This document shows positions 30,414 through 39,721 of a DNA stretch of 64,000 bases, one piece after another. The notes under the pieces are model-generated. The model made no database searches. It was given only the letters and a program-made list of their open reading frames with translations, and was not told the DNA's origin. Source of the stretch: Vibrio ostreicida (lineage in GTDB: Bacteria; Pseudomonadota; Gammaproteobacteria; Enterobacterales; Vibrionaceae); assembly GCF_013074385.2 (NCBI RefSeq), contig NZ_JABEYA020000009.1:81943-145942 (forward strand). Direction: 5' to 3'. The position numbers and the translations under genes are program-made. Position 1 is the stretch's first letter, and each line of letters begins with the position of its first letter.

Positions 30414-31120
30414 ACCGTCAACATTGGGCGAGTTGGCTTGAGGAGTCAATCAGGGATCATCGCTTAGACGACGATGAAAGGCGATACTTACAATCTGAAT
30501 TAGCGGAAGCCGTGATGTCAGATGAGGACCGTTCATTCCTGCGCAATCAAAGTTTAAAATTAGCGAAGAACGCAATGACACATCACGCTGACCCAATCGC
30601 CATTTTACGTTGGGTCGAACGCATTATCAAAGTGCTGGATAATGTCAGAATTGCTCAAACTAGCGAGGTAGCAACAAGCTGGTTTTCGCCGGGAAGGAGT
30701 TGTGCGACGGGCATAATCGAACAGCTAAAGCTAGCAAGAGCCTCGATAGAGATATGCGTCTTTACCATTTCAGATGATCAATTGACCAAGCAGATTCTAA
30801 TGGCCCATCAGAGAGGTATTCAGGTACGGGTTATTACGGATAATAATAAAATAAATGATAGAGGGAGTGATATTAATTATCTGGCAGAGTCTGGTGTGCC
30901 CGTTAAAATTGATACCACGCCTTATCACATGCATCATAAGTTTGCGATTTTTGATCAAACGAGGATGATAAACGGTAGCTTTAATTGGACGCGCAGTGCT
31001 TCTAAATATAATCAAGAAGACATTACTTTGACCGATGATGTCCGATTTCTTCAATCGTTCTCAATGCAGTTTGAGAAATTATGGCAGCAATTTCCCTGTC
31101 ACAATCCGGTATTGAAATAA
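30410..31120 (+). CDS. Single-HKD phospholipase D-fold protein
   Basis: The 236-residue protein has a helical, acidic N-terminal part (about 1-85, with RLDDDERRYLQSEL, loosely TerB-like) and a PLDc_2-type domain. One HKD motif is visible: H175-x-K177-x4-D182 (HHKFAIFD), followed by GSFNWT. One motif per chain implies a homodimer, as in Nuc nuclease or mitochondrial PLD. Activity could be on nucleic acid or phospholipid. There is no signal peptide. The ATG overlaps the ATPase stop by four bases, showing tight coupling. Confidence 0.82.
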   Translation: MNRQHWASWLEESIRDHRLDDDERRYLQSELAEAVMSDEDRSFLRNQSLKLAKNAMTHHADPIAILRWVERIIKVLDNVRIAQTSEVATSWFSPGRSCATGIIEQLKLARASIEICVFTISDDQLTKQILMAHQRGIQVRVITDNNKINDRGSDINYLAESGVPVKIDTTPYHMHHKFAIFDQTRMINGSFNWTRSASKYNQEDITLTDDVRFLQSFSMQFEKLWQQFPCHNPVLK

Positions 31121-31130
31121 GGAACCGATA

Positions 31131-32195
31131 ATGACGGACCTCATGACGAAACAGAAAGAAAGCTCAAGTATGGTAACAACACCCGAGATCGTAGCGATAG
31201 CAGATGGCTTTAACCCGTTTGATAGCGTTGCAACGATCACCTTCGGCCGTGAAGCCTTGGAAGACATTACCGCTTTTTCTGACTCAGTGCTTGAAAAGGT
31301 GCGAGTGAGAGACAGCGGTGAAGCGGGCGCAATTCTTCAGGCAATGGTGGCATCAATGGACAGCCGTCCATTTGAGCAGATGGGTAAACGTAATGTGTTG
31401 TCACGTTTACCCTTGATTGGAGAGTTATTTGATTCGTTTAAAACGTTCGCAGAGAGCTTTCATTCAGTGAAAACTCAGCTGGATTCGTTAGCGGAGCGGT
31501 TACAGGGTCAGGAAGTGAAATTGGCTCACGATATCAATCAACTCGATGCGTTGTACCGACACAACTTGGAATTACTCAAAGGGCTTGAGCAATATATCGC
31601 AGCGGGTCACTATAAATTGGCGCAAATGAATGAAGAGGTTTTACCAAGTTTATTGACCAAATCTGAGCAGAGCAATGATGCACTTGATGCGCAAGAGTAT
31701 CGAGATGCAACACAGGCGGTCGCTAGACTTGAAAAGCGAGTTCATAATTTGGAGTTAACTCGACTCGCCGCGATTCAGACTGCGCCACAAATTCGGCTGT
31801 CTCAGGAAGGGAATAAGATGCTAATGGAAGATATTCAGGACATCGTACACAACACCTTCCCACTGTGGAAACGCCAATTCTTAATTGCGATTTCGAATTA
31901 TGAGAAAGAGCAGGCTTTGCAGGTGACCCGAGCGGTAAAAGATTACACTAACCAACAATACGTAAAAAATGCTGAAAAGCTAAAGATCTTGGAAGAACAA
32001 ATCGCTGAAAATTACCAAAGGGGTATTCTTGATATTGATTCGTTGCAAACGGTCAATCAACTGACAATCGAGACCCTGAGTAATACCTTGTCCCGTGTAA
32101 AGGAGGGTAGGGAGCAAAGAGAGAAAACCCAGCAGGTGCTTGAGCAGGCAGAATTGGAGCTCAAATCTGCTTTGCAGCAGTCGCTTCAAAGTTAA
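31131..32195 (+). CDS. TelA family protein (toxic anion resistance family)
   Basis: The 354-residue protein matches the TelA/KlaA family: FGREALEDITAFSDSVLEKV near residue 38, LPLIGELFDSF near 90, then IRLSQEGNKMLMEDIQ and TFPLWKRQF near 225-250. These proteins were first linked to tellurite resistance and recur in Ter-type stress operons; their biochemical role is unknown. Nearly the whole chain is helical. AAGGAA precedes the ATG, 10 bases after the PLD gene. A terminator follows, so it is the last gene of the five-gene operon. Confidence 0.85.
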   Translation: MTDLMTKQKESSSMVTTPEIVAIADGFNPFDSVATITFGREALEDITAFSDSVLEKVRVRDSGEAGAILQAMVASMDSRPFEQMGKRNVLSRLPLIGELFDSFKTFAESFHSVKTQLDSLAERLQGQEVKLAHDINQLDALYRHNLELLKGLEQYIAAGHYKLAQMNEEVLPSLLTKSEQSNDALDAQEYRDATQAVARLEKRVHNLELTRLAAIQTAPQIRLSQEGNKMLMEDIQDIVHNTFPLWKRQFLIAISNYEKEQALQVTRAVKDYTNQQYVKNAEKLKILEEQIAENYQRGILDIDSLQTVNQLTIETLSNTLSRVKEGREQREKTQQVLEQAELELKSALQQSLQS

Positions 32196-32205
32196 TACTT
32201 ATTGA

Positions 32206-32231
32206 GCAGTGGCCAAATGGCCACTGTTTTT
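32206..32231 (+). terminator. Terminator of the flotillin-AAA-PLD-TelA operon
   Basis: CAGTGGCC, loop AAAT, GGCCACTG followed by TTTTT lies 11 bases after the telA-like stop: a clear rho-independent end to the operon. Confidence 0.92.
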
Positions 32232-32267
32232 GCACTGCGATAGAGCGTGTAAAGTAACGTAGGAAAA

Positions 32268-32753
32268 ATGCACATGATATTGAATGAGCAGTTGGGGAAC
32301 TTAATGCAATCCCAAGCATTAATGTTAACAACAGCAGAATCTTGCACTGGCGGCGGGGTTTCTACTGCAATCACGGAGGTCGCTGGAAGCTCTGCATGGT
32401 TTGATCGTGCATTTATCACCTACAGTAATGAAGCGAAAATGGACATGTTGGGCGTCAACCCAGAAACGTTGACTCGTCATGGTGCGGTCAGTGAGCAGAC
32501 TGTTGAGGAAATGGTGAAGGGGGCCTTGGACAACTCTAAGGCTAACATCGGTATTTCAGTGAGTGGTATTGCTGGGCCGGGAGGAGGAACCGAAGAAAAA
32601 CCGATCGGAACGGTTTTTTTAGCCTGGGCAGATGAAAAAGGGTGGTTGAAGACCTGTTGTTACCGCTTTAAAGGTAATCGAGCTCAAATACGTCAGCAAG
32701 CGGTCGAAGCCGCTCTGCAGGGCTTATATGCAGAACTGCTCTCCCGTTGCTAA
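32268..32753 (+). CDS. pncC: Nicotinamide-nucleotide amidohydrolase (CinA C-terminal family)
   Basis: PncC converts nicotinamide mononucleotide to nicotinate mononucleotide in NAD recycling. The 161 residues match the single-domain enzyme (E. coli PncC about 165) with LTTAESCTGGGVSTAITEVA, the FITYSNEAK stretch and SGIAGPGGGTEEKPIGTV. A second ATG six bases later (32274) is better spaced from TAGGA and may be the real start. It lies just upstream of recA, its usual place in gamma-proteobacteria. Confidence 0.93.
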   Translation: MHMILNEQLGNLMQSQALMLTTAESCTGGGVSTAITEVAGSSAWFDRAFITYSNEAKMDMLGVNPETLTRHGAVSEQTVEEMVKGALDNSKANIGISVSGIAGPGGGTEEKPIGTVFLAWADEKGWLKTCCYRFKGNRAQIRQQAVEAALQGLYAELLSRC

Positions 32754-32824
32754 GCAAACTAAAAATTTTGAACAATGAAAGAGATAAAGTCTAATTTTAA
32801 AAAAAGTTCACACAGCTATGGAAA

Positions 32825-32846
32825 CTGTATGAATAAACAGTATAAT
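32825..32846 (+). promoter_or_regulatory. LexA-controlled recA promoter (SOS box plus -10)
   Basis: CTGT-N8-ACAG at 32825-32840 is a perfect LexA operator (N8 = ATGAATAA) and abuts TATAAT at 32841-32846. LexA bound here would cover the promoter. The recA ATG is 90 bases downstream. Confidence 0.92.
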
Positions 32847-32935
32847 GATTGTCATTGATTGCCCCGAAAACATTCTGGGTCAAAGATACGCATTCAAATT
32901 TCATCGATGAGCAGATGAATTATTCGGAGAAAGTG

Positions 32936-33976
32936 ATGGACGAGAACAAACAAAAAGCGCTCGCCGCTGCGCTAGGTCAGATTGAAAAGCAATTCGGTAA
33001 AGGTTCCATTATGCGCCTTGGCGATAACCGCGCAATGGATGTAGAAACGATTTCTACCGGTTCACTTTCTTTGGATATTGCACTGGGCGCTGGCGGCTTG
33101 CCAATGGGGCGTATTGTTGAAGTTTATGGCCCAGAATCATCGGGTAAAACGACCCTAACGTTAGAGCTGATTGCAGCGGCGCAACGTGTAGGAAAAACGT
33201 GTGCCTTCATTGATGCAGAACATGCTTTGGACCCTGTTTACGCTAAGAAACTGGGTGTTGATATTGATGCTCTTTTGGTTTCGCAACCGGATACGGGCGA
33301 ACAAGCCCTTGAAATCTGTGATGCGCTTGCTCGTTCAGGTGCCATAGACGTTATGGTGGTCGATTCTGTTGCTGCTTTAACTCCTAAAGCTGAAATTGAA
33401 GGGGAGATGGGTGACAGCCATATGGGCCTTCAGGCACGTATGCTTTCTCAAGCAATGCGTAAGCTGACAGGTAACCTAAAGCAATCAAATTGTATGTGTA
33501 TTTTTATCAACCAAATCCGCATGAAAATTGGTGTAATGTTTGGTAATCCAGAAACGACCACGGGTGGTAATGCTCTGAAATTCTATGCGTCTGTACGCCT
33601 TGATATTCGTCGTACTGGTTCTATCAAGGATGGCGATGAAATTGTGGGTAACGAAACTCGCATAAAGGTTGTTAAGAACAAGATTGCAGCACCGTTTAAA
33701 CAAGCAGAAACACAGATTTTGTACGGTCAGGGCTTTAACCGCGAAGGTGAGTTAATTGATCTGGGTGTTAAGAATAAGTTGATTGAAAAAGCCGGTGCTT
33801 GGTACAGCTATAATGGCGATAAGATTGGTCAGGGTAAAGCGAATGCGGGTAAATTCCTACGTGAAAATACCGAGGCTGCTGTCACTATCGATGCCAAACT
33901 CCGTGAAATGTTGCTAGTTACGGCTCCAGTTGAAGAGCCTGAAATCGGTGAAATGCCGAAAGAAGAAGAGTTCTAA
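32936..33976 (+). CDS. recA: Recombinase RecA
   Basis: RecA forms filaments on single-stranded DNA for homologous recombination and triggers LexA self-cleavage. The 346 residues from ATG 32936 start [23 protein letters not shown] lies seven bases upstream, so the longer in-frame GTC/ATT-side extension is not used. Walker [10 protein letters not shown] is at about 66-74. The C-terminus is acidic ([12 protein letters not shown]), as usual. Regulated by the SOS box upstream. Confidence 0.99.
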   Translation: MDENKQKALAAALGQIEKQFGKGSIMRLGDNRAMDVETISTGSLSLDIALGAGGLPMGRIVEVYGPESSGKTTLTLELIAAAQRVGKTCAFIDAEHALDPVYAKKLGVDIDALLVSQPDTGEQALEICDALARSGAIDVMVVDSVAALTPKAEIEGEMGDSHMGLQARMLSQAMRKLTGNLKQSNCMCIFINQIRMKIGVMFGNPETTTGGNALKFYASVRLDIRRTGSIKDGDEIVGNETRIKVVKNKIAAPFKQAETQILYGQGFNREGELIDLGVKNKLIEKAGAWYSYNGDKIGQGKANAGKFLRENTEAAVTIDAKLREMLLVTAPVEEPEIGEMPKEEEF

Positions 33977-34022
33977 TTTCCTTTTTTTCACAATTGATGA
34001 GAAAGCAGCACATTACAATAAT

Positions 34023-34048
34023 GAGGTCTCTTGAATAGAGGCCTCTTT
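34023..34048 (+). terminator. Terminator after recA
   Basis: GAGGTCTCT, loop TGAAT, AGAGGCCTC followed by TTTT forms a 9-bp stem with one G-T pair. It lies 46 bases beyond the recA stop and would separate recA from recX. Confidence 0.85.
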
Positions 34049-34204
34049 TCATTTTGGGCACGAATAGTCATTCATGACGACATCAGCGTGACGTTCAATG
34101 TTTCAACTAAGAATAATCAGTGGTCACATTCAGCCGCTAGAAATAGTGGTGTAAGAGCGACAAAAAGGCGTATCGCATTTCGTTATGTATTCTGCGTGTT
34201 ATGG

Positions 34205-34224
34205 GTCGGTGTCTAGACACTGAC
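34205..34224. repeat. 20-bp imperfect palindrome
   Basis: GTCGGTGTCTAGACACTGAC reads the same on both strands except for one position. In RNA it would form a hairpin with almost no loop, so a dimeric-protein operator is also possible. Confidence 0.6.
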
Positions 34225-34243
34225 AACCTATTTAATAGTATCG

Positions 34244-34272
34244 AAATGCCCTGCTTACGCGGGGCATTTTTA
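34244..34272 (+). terminator. Terminator upstream of recX
   Basis: AAATGCCC, an internal GC-containing loop, then GGGCATTTTT gives a strong stem and T tract. It ends 22 bases before the recX ATG. Confidence 0.85.
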
Positions 34273-34294
34273 TATCCAGTGAGTCATTATTTAT

Positions 34295-34762
34295 ATGCAG
34301 TACAAAAAATCTCCTACCGAGCTTTCTAGTAAAGAAGCCGCTATGCATCTACTGAGTCGGCGTGATCACGGTGAGTATGAGCTTTACCAAAAATTATCGC
34401 TTAAAGGATACGAGGAGGAGGAAATCCAAATTGCGGTTCGTTATTGCCTAGAGCATCAATATCTCGATGATCACCGTTTCGCTCGAAGCCAAGTTCGTCA
34501 GCATGTTTACAAAGGCCATGGAGAACGCAGAATTCGGCAAGAACTCCGCCAAAAAAAAGTAGAACCAGTGGTCATTGAACTCGCGCTTGAAGAAGAGGCG
34601 CAAGATTGGTTTGAATTGGCAAGAACAGCGGCAGAAAAGAAATTTAAGGGCATAGTAGCGAAAGACAGTAAAGAGCAGGCAAAACAGGTGAGATTTCTTC
34701 AGTATCGCGGCTTTAGCTTCGAACAAATCAATTACGCACTTAAACCACACGGTGAAGAGTAA
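34295..34762 (+). CDS. recX: RecA regulatory protein RecX
   Basis: RecX binds RecA filaments and limits their growth. The 155-residue, highly charged helical protein has the family pattern of three-helix repeats: [20 protein letters not shown], then [20 protein letters not shown] and [14 protein letters not shown]. It lies 318 bases after recA, with two terminators between, so it is expressed more weakly than recA or from its own promoter. The start has no strong ribosome site. Confidence 0.93.
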   Translation: MQYKKSPTELSSKEAAMHLLSRRDHGEYELYQKLSLKGYEEEEIQIAVRYCLEHQYLDDHRFARSQVRQHVYKGHGERRIRQELRQKKVEPVVIELALEEEAQDWFELARTAAEKKFKGIVAKDSKEQAKQVRFLQYRGFSFEQINYALKPHGEE

Positions 34763-34893
34763 CCTTCGATATCTTGTGATGGGAAGGAATTTTCTTTTCA
34801 GCAGGCTCTTTTCCGCGAGAAAGCTAGTCGTGGCTGACGGCTTGATCTACAATACGGCAAAATTCTAACTCGACTATTTTCAGGAAGAGCTGC

Positions 34894-37476
34894 ATGTACA
34901 TGAGCACTGATGAGGTTCGTAACGCGTTCCTCAAGTTCTTTGAGAGCAAAGGACACCAAATCGTAGAAAGTTCATCGTTAGTACCGCATAACGACCCAAC
35001 CTTGCTGTTTACTAACGCAGGTATGAACCAATTTAAAGATTGTTTCTTAGGTTTAGAAAAACGGGCCTACACGCGAGCAACTACGTCGCAACGCTGTGTA
35101 CGTGCGGGTGGCAAACATAACGATCTTGAAAATGTTGGTTTTACCGCTCGTCACCATACTTTTTTTGAAATGTTAGGTAACTTTAGCTTCGGTGATTATT
35201 TCAAGCAAGATGCTATCGCTTTTGCATGGGAGTTTTTGACAGAGACCCTTCAGCTACCGAAAGAGCGTTTACTTGTCACTATTTACCAGACAGATGATGA
35301 AGCGTTTGATATCTGGAATAAAACAGTTGGGATCCCAGCCGATCGTATTGTGCGTATTGGTGATAAGAAAGGGGGTAAACCTTTCGAATCGGATAACTTC
35401 TGGCAAATGGGTGATACAGGACCGTGTGGCCCATGTACTGAAATTTTCTATGATCATGGTGAGCATATCTGGGGTGGTCGACCTGGCACCCCTGAAGAAG
35501 ATGGCGATCGTTTCATAGAAATTTGGAACAACGTATTTATGCAGTTCAACCGTCAGTCAGACGGTACAATGGAACCTCTCCCTAAACCATCGGTAGATAC
35601 GGGAATGGGTATAGAACGCATTTCTGCCATTATGCAAGGGGTGCATTCCAACTACGAAATCGATGTATTCCAAACGCTTATCAAAGCGGCGGCGAAAGTG
35701 ACAGGCTATGACGATCTTTCTAATCAATCACTGCGAGTCATTGCTGACCATATTCGTTCGTGCTCCTTCCTGATTGTGGATGGTGTTATGCCCTCGAATG
35801 AAGGTCGTGGTTATGTTCTACGTCGTATCATCCGTCGTGCGGTTCGCCATGGGAATAAACTGGGTGCCAAGACGGTGTTCTTTCATAAGTTAGTTGGTGT
35901 CCTAGCAGAAATCATGGGCAGTGCAGGTGAAGAACTTAAGAAGCAACAAGCACTTGTTGAAAAAGTACTGCGCATTGAGGAAGAAAACTTCGGGCGCACA
36001 CTTGAACGTGGCATGACCATTCTTAATGAAGCATTAGATAGTTTGAGTTGTGAAGTGTTAGACGGCGAAACCGTATTTAAGCTCTACGATACCTATGGTT
36101 TCCCTGCCGATTTGACCAACGATGTTGCACGCGAACGCGGGTTTGCTATCGATGAAAATGGGTTTGAAAAGGCAATGGAAGTCCAACGTCAACGTGCACG
36201 TGAAGCTGGACAATTTGGTACTGACTATAACACCGCGATAAAAACGGACGTGCAATCAGAGTTTTGTGGCTACACAGGGACTGAGGCGAAGAGTCAGGTC
36301 GTCGAGATCTTTGTAGAAGGTGAAGCGGTCAGCTCGTTATCGGCGGGAGACAAAGCGGTCATTATTCTTGATGAAACGCCTTTCTATGCAGAGTCTGGTG
36401 GTCAGTGTGGTGATGCGGGTGTTTTGACAACTGATTCTGGTTTGTTCACTGTGGAAGACACTCAGAAATTAGGCCACGCCATTGCGCACCATGGCGTGTT
36501 ATCGGAAGGCGTGCTGGCGAAAAATGATAGTGTAGCGGCTTCTGTTGACCAAATGCGCCGCGCGTCTATCTCGCTCAATCACTCTGCCACACACTTATTG
36601 CACGCTGCACTGCGAGAGGTTTTGGGTGGGCATGTTGCGCAAAAAGGGTCGCTGGTTAAACCTGACAATTTGCGTTTTGATTTCTCCCATCTTGAAGCGG
36701 TAACGCCGGAAGAATTAAAGAAAGTAGAACGTTTAGTCAACGCTCAAGTGCGCCTCAATCACATGATTGAAACCCAAATTATGGATATTGAATCCGCCAA
36801 GCAACAAGGGGCGATGGCTTTGTTTGGTGAAAAATACGACGACGAAGTACGGGTGCTGTCTATGGGGGACTTCTCTACAGAGCTTTGTGGTGGGATCCAT
36901 GCGTCAAGTACAGGAGATATTGGTCTATTCAAGATCACTTCTGAGGGGGGTATTGCAGCAGGCATTCGTCGTATCGAAGCAGTAACAGGCGAAGCGGCAT
37001 TGGATGCAGTGGATGCACAAACGTCGCTCTATGAGGAAAGGTTGTCAGAAGCCGCCTCTAAAGCGAAATCGTTAGAAAAAGAAATGCAGAAGCTGAAAGA
37101 TAAAATGGCTGCCGCTGAAAGTGCCAACATTATGGGCAAGGTTCAGCAGATTCAAGGTACTAACGTTCTGATCGCGGCATTGGAAGGCGCTGACAGTAAA
37201 AACCTTCGAACTATGGTCGATAATGCCAAGAATCAAATGGGCAGTGGTGTGGTTTTTCTGGCTAATGTTAGTGGGGATAAAATCAGTCTTATCGCCGGTG
37301 TAACAAAAGATTTGATTGGTTCGGTTAAGGCGGGTGACCTCGTGAAGATGGTTGCTGAGCAAGTCGGAGGCAAAGGGGGCGGTCGTCCAGATATGGCACA
37401 GGCTGGCGGAACTGATGTTGAAGCTCTACCACAAGCGATGCAATCTGTGCAGCCTTGGTTAGAAGGCCGACTATAA
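34894..37476 (+). CDS. alaS: Alanyl-tRNA synthetase
   Basis: AlaS charges tRNA-Ala and edits Ser/Gly mischarging. The 860 residues show the class II core ([20 protein letters not shown]; later [10 protein letters not shown] and [18 protein letters not shown]), the editing motif HSATHLLH near residue 563, the CGGIHAS motif near 665 and the C-terminal oligomerisation part. CAGGAAGAG precedes the ATG. Position after recX is standard for gamma-proteobacteria. Confidence 0.98.
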   Translation: MYMSTDEVRNAFLKFFESKGHQIVESSSLVPHNDPTLLFTNAGMNQFKDCFLGLEKRAYTRATTSQRCVRAGGKHNDLENVGFTARHHTFFEMLGNFSFGDYFKQDAIAFAWEFLTETLQLPKERLLVTIYQTDDEAFDIWNKTVGIPADRIVRIGDKKGGKPFESDNFWQMGDTGPCGPCTEIFYDHGEHIWGGRPGTPEEDGDRFIEIWNNVFMQFNRQSDGTMEPLPKPSVDTGMGIERISAIMQGVHSNYEIDVFQTLIKAAAKVTGYDDLSNQSLRVIADHIRSCSFLIVDGVMPSNEGRGYVLRRIIRRAVRHGNKLGAKTVFFHKLVGVLAEIMGSAGEELKKQQALVEKVLRIEEENFGRTLERGMTILNEALDSLSCEVLDGETVFKLYDTYGFPADLTNDVARERGFAIDENGFEKAMEVQRQRAREAGQFGTDYNTAIKTDVQSEFCGYTGTEAKSQVVEIFVEGEAVSSLSAGDKAVIILDETPFYAESGGQCGDAGVLTTDSGLFTVEDTQKLGHAIAHHGVLSEGVLAKNDSVAASVDQMRRASISLNHSATHLLHAALREVLGGHVAQKGSLVKPDNLRFDFSHLEAVTPEELKKVERLVNAQVRLNHMIETQIMDIESAKQQGAMALFGEKYDDEVRVLSMGDFSTELCGGIHASSTGDIGLFKITSEGGIAAGIRRIEAVTGEAALDAVDAQTSLYEERLSEAASKAKSLEKEMQKLKDKMAAAESANIMGKVQQIQGTNVLIAALEGADSKNLRTMVDNAKNQMGSGVVFLANVSGDKISLIAGVTKDLIGSVKAGDLVKMVAEQVGGKGGGRPDMAQAGGTDVEALPQAMQSVQPWLEGRL

Positions 37477-37494
37477 GAGACACTCAAATGTGTG

Positions 37495-37526
37495 CGCTCA
37501 ACCACGTAGGTGATTGAGCGTTATTT
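37495..37526 (+). terminator. Terminator after alaS
   Basis: CGCTCAA and TTGAGCG, with an inner CCAC/GGTG pairing, are followed by TTATTTTT, 18 bases past the alaS stop. Confidence 0.85.
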
Positions 37527-37532
37527 TTCTAT

Positions 37533-37582
37533 ACCAAGGTGCAGTGGCTTTATCAATGTCCCCCTCACTGCACTTGGTTTTT
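37533..37582 (+). terminator. Second hairpin-T tract in front of lysC
   Basis: ACCAAGGTGCAGTG pairs with CACTGCACTTGGT with a single bulge, and TTTTTG follows. It lies about 75 bases before lysC. It may be a backup terminator for alaS or an attenuator in the lysC leader. No lysine-riboswitch core was recognised. Confidence 0.65.
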
Positions 37583-37657
37583 GTTGTTAATGCTGTATTC
37601 AATCGCCATTGAGTGAATTCAGCCAATAAGACTTTGGTCTTGGGAAGGTGAAGACTG

Positions 37658-38845
37658 GTGAAAAACACCCTTATCGTGCAAAAGTTTGGCGGAACCTCAG
37701 TGGGTTCTATTGAAAAAATCCACAAAGTCGCCGAACACATCATTAAGGAAAAAAATGATGGTAATCAAGTTGTTGTTGTCGTTTCTGCCATGTCTGGCGA
37801 AACCAACCGACTCATGGGTTTGGCTAAGCAAATAGATGGTGTGCCAAGCGCCCGCGAGCTTGATGTTTTGCTCTCCGCTGGTGAGCAAGTGTCGATGGCA
37901 CTACTGGCAATGACGTTGAATAAACAAGGTCATGTTGCACGTTCACTTACTGGGGCACAGGCGAAGATTGTGACGGATAATTTACACAATGACGCGACGA
38001 TTAAACACATTGATACATCGATAATTAAAGCTGAGTTGGCGCAGGATCATATCGTGATTGTTGCTGGATTTCAGGGTATCAATGATGCTGGTGATATTAC
38101 CACTTTAGGTCGGGGAGGATCAGATACGACAGCCGTTGTACTTGCCGGCGCGCTTCAAGCAGGAGAATGCCAAATCTTTACGGATGTTGATGGGATCTAT
38201 ACCTGCGATCCTCGTATCGTACCTAGTGCCAAGAGAGTTGATGTTATTGACTTTATTTCAATGGAAGAGATGGCGAGCAAAGGGGCTAAGGTCTTACACC
38301 TTCCGTCTGTGCAATATGCCGCTCAACATGGAATACCCCTAAGGGTGTTGTCGACTTTTGAAGGCGACGGAGGCAGTTTGGTTCAGGGGCAAGAATGCCA
38401 AAAGAACATCTGTGGAATCGCTGTAGAGCGCGAGATGATAATGATCCAAGTTGACCATAACGCCCTCTCCAATCTAGAAAAAAAGTGCCGAATGATAGGT
38501 GTCCTAATCTGCAGTGTGATCGAACATCCAGAATGGACGGGTGTCGTGATTAAAGCGGATGTTTATGCAAAGCTTAATCTGGTTTTTGGTGAAAAAATCC
38601 GCAATAGTGAACCCGTTAGTTTGTTGACTGTCATCGGACTTAAAGTGGAAGGATTGGTCGAACAGTCTTACGCTTTGTTATCTGAACAAGGAATTAACGT
38701 TGTCCATGCCGCGTTGAAACCACAGTCGTTAATGTTGATTTTGTTACCAGAATACATCGACAAAGCGGCCAACATACTTCATGATGCGTACATCATTTCC
38801 GAACAGGCATTCGATGGCCAGCAAAAATATGCCGTTTTAAGTTAA
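37658..38845 (+). CDS. lysC: Aspartate kinase, monofunctional
   Basis: Aspartokinase phosphorylates aspartate, the entry to lysine, threonine, methionine and diaminopimelate synthesis. From GTG 37658 there are 395 residues: the kinase signature QKFGGTSVGS at residue 8, FTDVDGIYTCDPR near 178, and two C-terminal ACT repeats (around 265-390). No homoserine dehydrogenase domain is attached. GGGAAGG precedes the start. Location between alaS and csrA is typical for vibrios. Confidence 0.93.
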   Translation: MKNTLIVQKFGGTSVGSIEKIHKVAEHIIKEKNDGNQVVVVVSAMSGETNRLMGLAKQIDGVPSARELDVLLSAGEQVSMALLAMTLNKQGHVARSLTGAQAKIVTDNLHNDATIKHIDTSIIKAELAQDHIVIVAGFQGINDAGDITTLGRGGSDTTAVVLAGALQAGECQIFTDVDGIYTCDPRIVPSAKRVDVIDFISMEEMASKGAKVLHLPSVQYAAQHGIPLRVLSTFEGDGGSLVQGQECQKNICGIAVEREMIMIQVDHNALSNLEKKCRMIGVLICSVIEHPEWTGVVIKADVYAKLNLVFGEKIRNSEPVSLLTVIGLKVEGLVEQSYALLSEQGINVVHAALKPQSLMLILLPEYIDKAANILHDAYIISEQAFDGQQKYAVLS

Positions 38846-38937
38846 TTTGGCATGAGAATAGAGTTTACGAAAATATTACTTTTGTTGGATAATGGCCTCG
38901 TTGCAAGAAATATCAGAGATTATTCAAGGAGCACAGA

Positions 38938-39135
38938 ATGCTAATTTTAACTCGCCGTGTTGGCGAAACATTAATGATTGGTGATGAGGTCACAGTAACC
39001 GTACTGGGCGTCAAAGGTAATCAAGTCCGTATCGGTGTTAATGCTCCGAAAGAAGTGTCTGTACATCGAGAAGAAATTTATATGCGAATCCAGGCAGAAA
39101 AGGGTAATGGTAACGCTCCATCAGGAAATTACTAG
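38938..39135 (+). CDS. csrA: Carbon storage regulator CsrA
   Basis: CsrA is a dimeric RNA-binding protein that recognises GGA motifs in mRNA leaders and controls central metabolism, motility and virulence traits. The 65 residues start [20 protein letters not shown] and carry the RNA-contacting VHREEIY near residue 43. CAAGGAGC precedes the ATG, itself a GGA-type site that might allow autoregulation. A terminator follows. Confidence 0.98.
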   Translation: MLILTRRVGETLMIGDEVTVTVLGVKGNQVRIGVNAPKEVSVHREEIYMRIQAEKGNGNAPSGNY

Positions 39136-39143
39136 CGATGGAA

Positions 39144-39167
39144 AGGCTGACATAATGTCAGCTTTTT
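39144..39167 (+). terminator. Terminator after csrA
   Basis: AGGCTGACAT, AATGTCAGCT and TTTTTT form a standard terminator nine bases after the csrA stop. Confidence 0.92.
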
Positions 39168-39224
39168 TGTGTTATTGGGCGGTATGTTACTAGTGAAAAG
39201 AGCGAATTAGCGTCGCTTTGATTA

Positions 39225-39250
39225 AATAGCCAACGCTTGGCTAAGTTTTT
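39225..39250 (+). terminator. Second hairpin-T tract downstream of csrA
   Basis: TAGCCAA, loop CGC, TTGGCTA, G and TTTTT follow the csrA terminator by about 60 bases and precede the tRNA promoter. It insulates the tRNA array from csrA, or ends a very short transcript. Confidence 0.65.
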
Positions 39251-39272
39251 ACTGCTTTTACCAAGAAAATGT

Positions 39273-39300
39273 TTGACATATTTTCGGTAAATCGTAATAT
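39273..39300 (+). promoter_or_regulatory. Promoter of the tRNA-Ser/Arg array
   Basis: TTGACA (39273-39278) and TAATAT (39295-39300) are 16 bases apart and followed by a GC-rich discriminator, GTGCCTCCGC. Such discriminators mark stringently controlled stable-RNA promoters. The first tRNA starts 16 bases later. Confidence 0.88.
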
Positions 39301-39315
39301 GTGCCTCCGCAAGAC

Positions 39316-39408
39316 GGTGAGGTGGCCGAGAGGCTGAAGGCGCTCCCCTGCTAAGGGAGTATGCGGTTTGTAGCCGCATCGAGGGTTCGAATCCCTCCCT
39401 CACCGCCA
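39316..39408 (+). tRNA. tRNA-Ser (GCU)
   Basis: The 93-base gene has acceptor arm GGTGAGG/CCTCACC, a long variable arm and encoded CCA. The anticodon loop CTGCTAA reads GCT. It is the first gene of the array. Confidence 0.97.
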
Positions 39409-39464
39409 TTCTTGCATTGCTCCTCGGAGCAGCTTTAAAACGGTTTCTTGATGAAGAAAATAGT

Positions 39465-39541
39465 GCGCTCGTAGCTCAGCTGGATAGAGTACCTGGCTAC
39501 GAACCAGGCGGTCGAAGGTTCGAATCCTTCCGAGCGCGCCA
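39465..39541 (+). tRNA. tRNA-Arg (ACG), copy 1
   Basis: The 77-base gene has acceptor GCGCTCG/CGAGCGC, encoded CCA and anticodon loop CTACGAA (ACG, wobble A becomes inosine). It belongs to acceptor type A. Confidence 0.97.
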
Positions 39542-39563
39542 TATTACTTTTCAAGAGAGACAA

Positions 39564-39656
39564 GGTGAGGTGGCCGAGAGGCTGAAGGCGCTCCCCTGCT
39601 AAGGGAGTATGCGGTTTGTAGCCGCATCGAGGGTTCGAATCCCTCCCTCACCGCCA
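39564..39656 (+). tRNA. tRNA-Ser (GCU), second copy
   Basis: It is identical to the tRNA-Ser at 39316 over all 93 bases, which shows a recent duplication or gene conversion. Confidence 0.97.
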
Positions 39657-39721
39657 TTATTGGCCTATGGTCATTTTTTTTGTTTTAAAGAAAATTTTGT
39701 GTGATATACTTCACACCCTGT

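Larger units (their letters stand above)
34049..34294 (+). ncRNA. Candidate small RNA locus between recA and recX
   Basis: This 246-base gap lies between the recA terminator and recX. It contains a near-perfect 20-bp palindrome (34205-34224, core GTGTCTAGACAC), a short A/T linker and then an independent terminator (34244-34272). No gene is left for that terminator to serve, so a small RNA ending at about 34272 is a reasonable guess. No strong promoter was found; the transcript start is unknown. It could alternatively be a leftover leader of recX. Confidence 0.35.

Noticed and set aside
34031..34216. 61-codon frame between recA and recX
   Set aside because: It starts inside the recA terminator hairpin and has no ribosome site.
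37529..37657. Lysine riboswitch upstream of lysC
   Set aside because: The leader is too short (about 130 bases) and the multi-helix core is not visible; only a simple hairpin with T tract.
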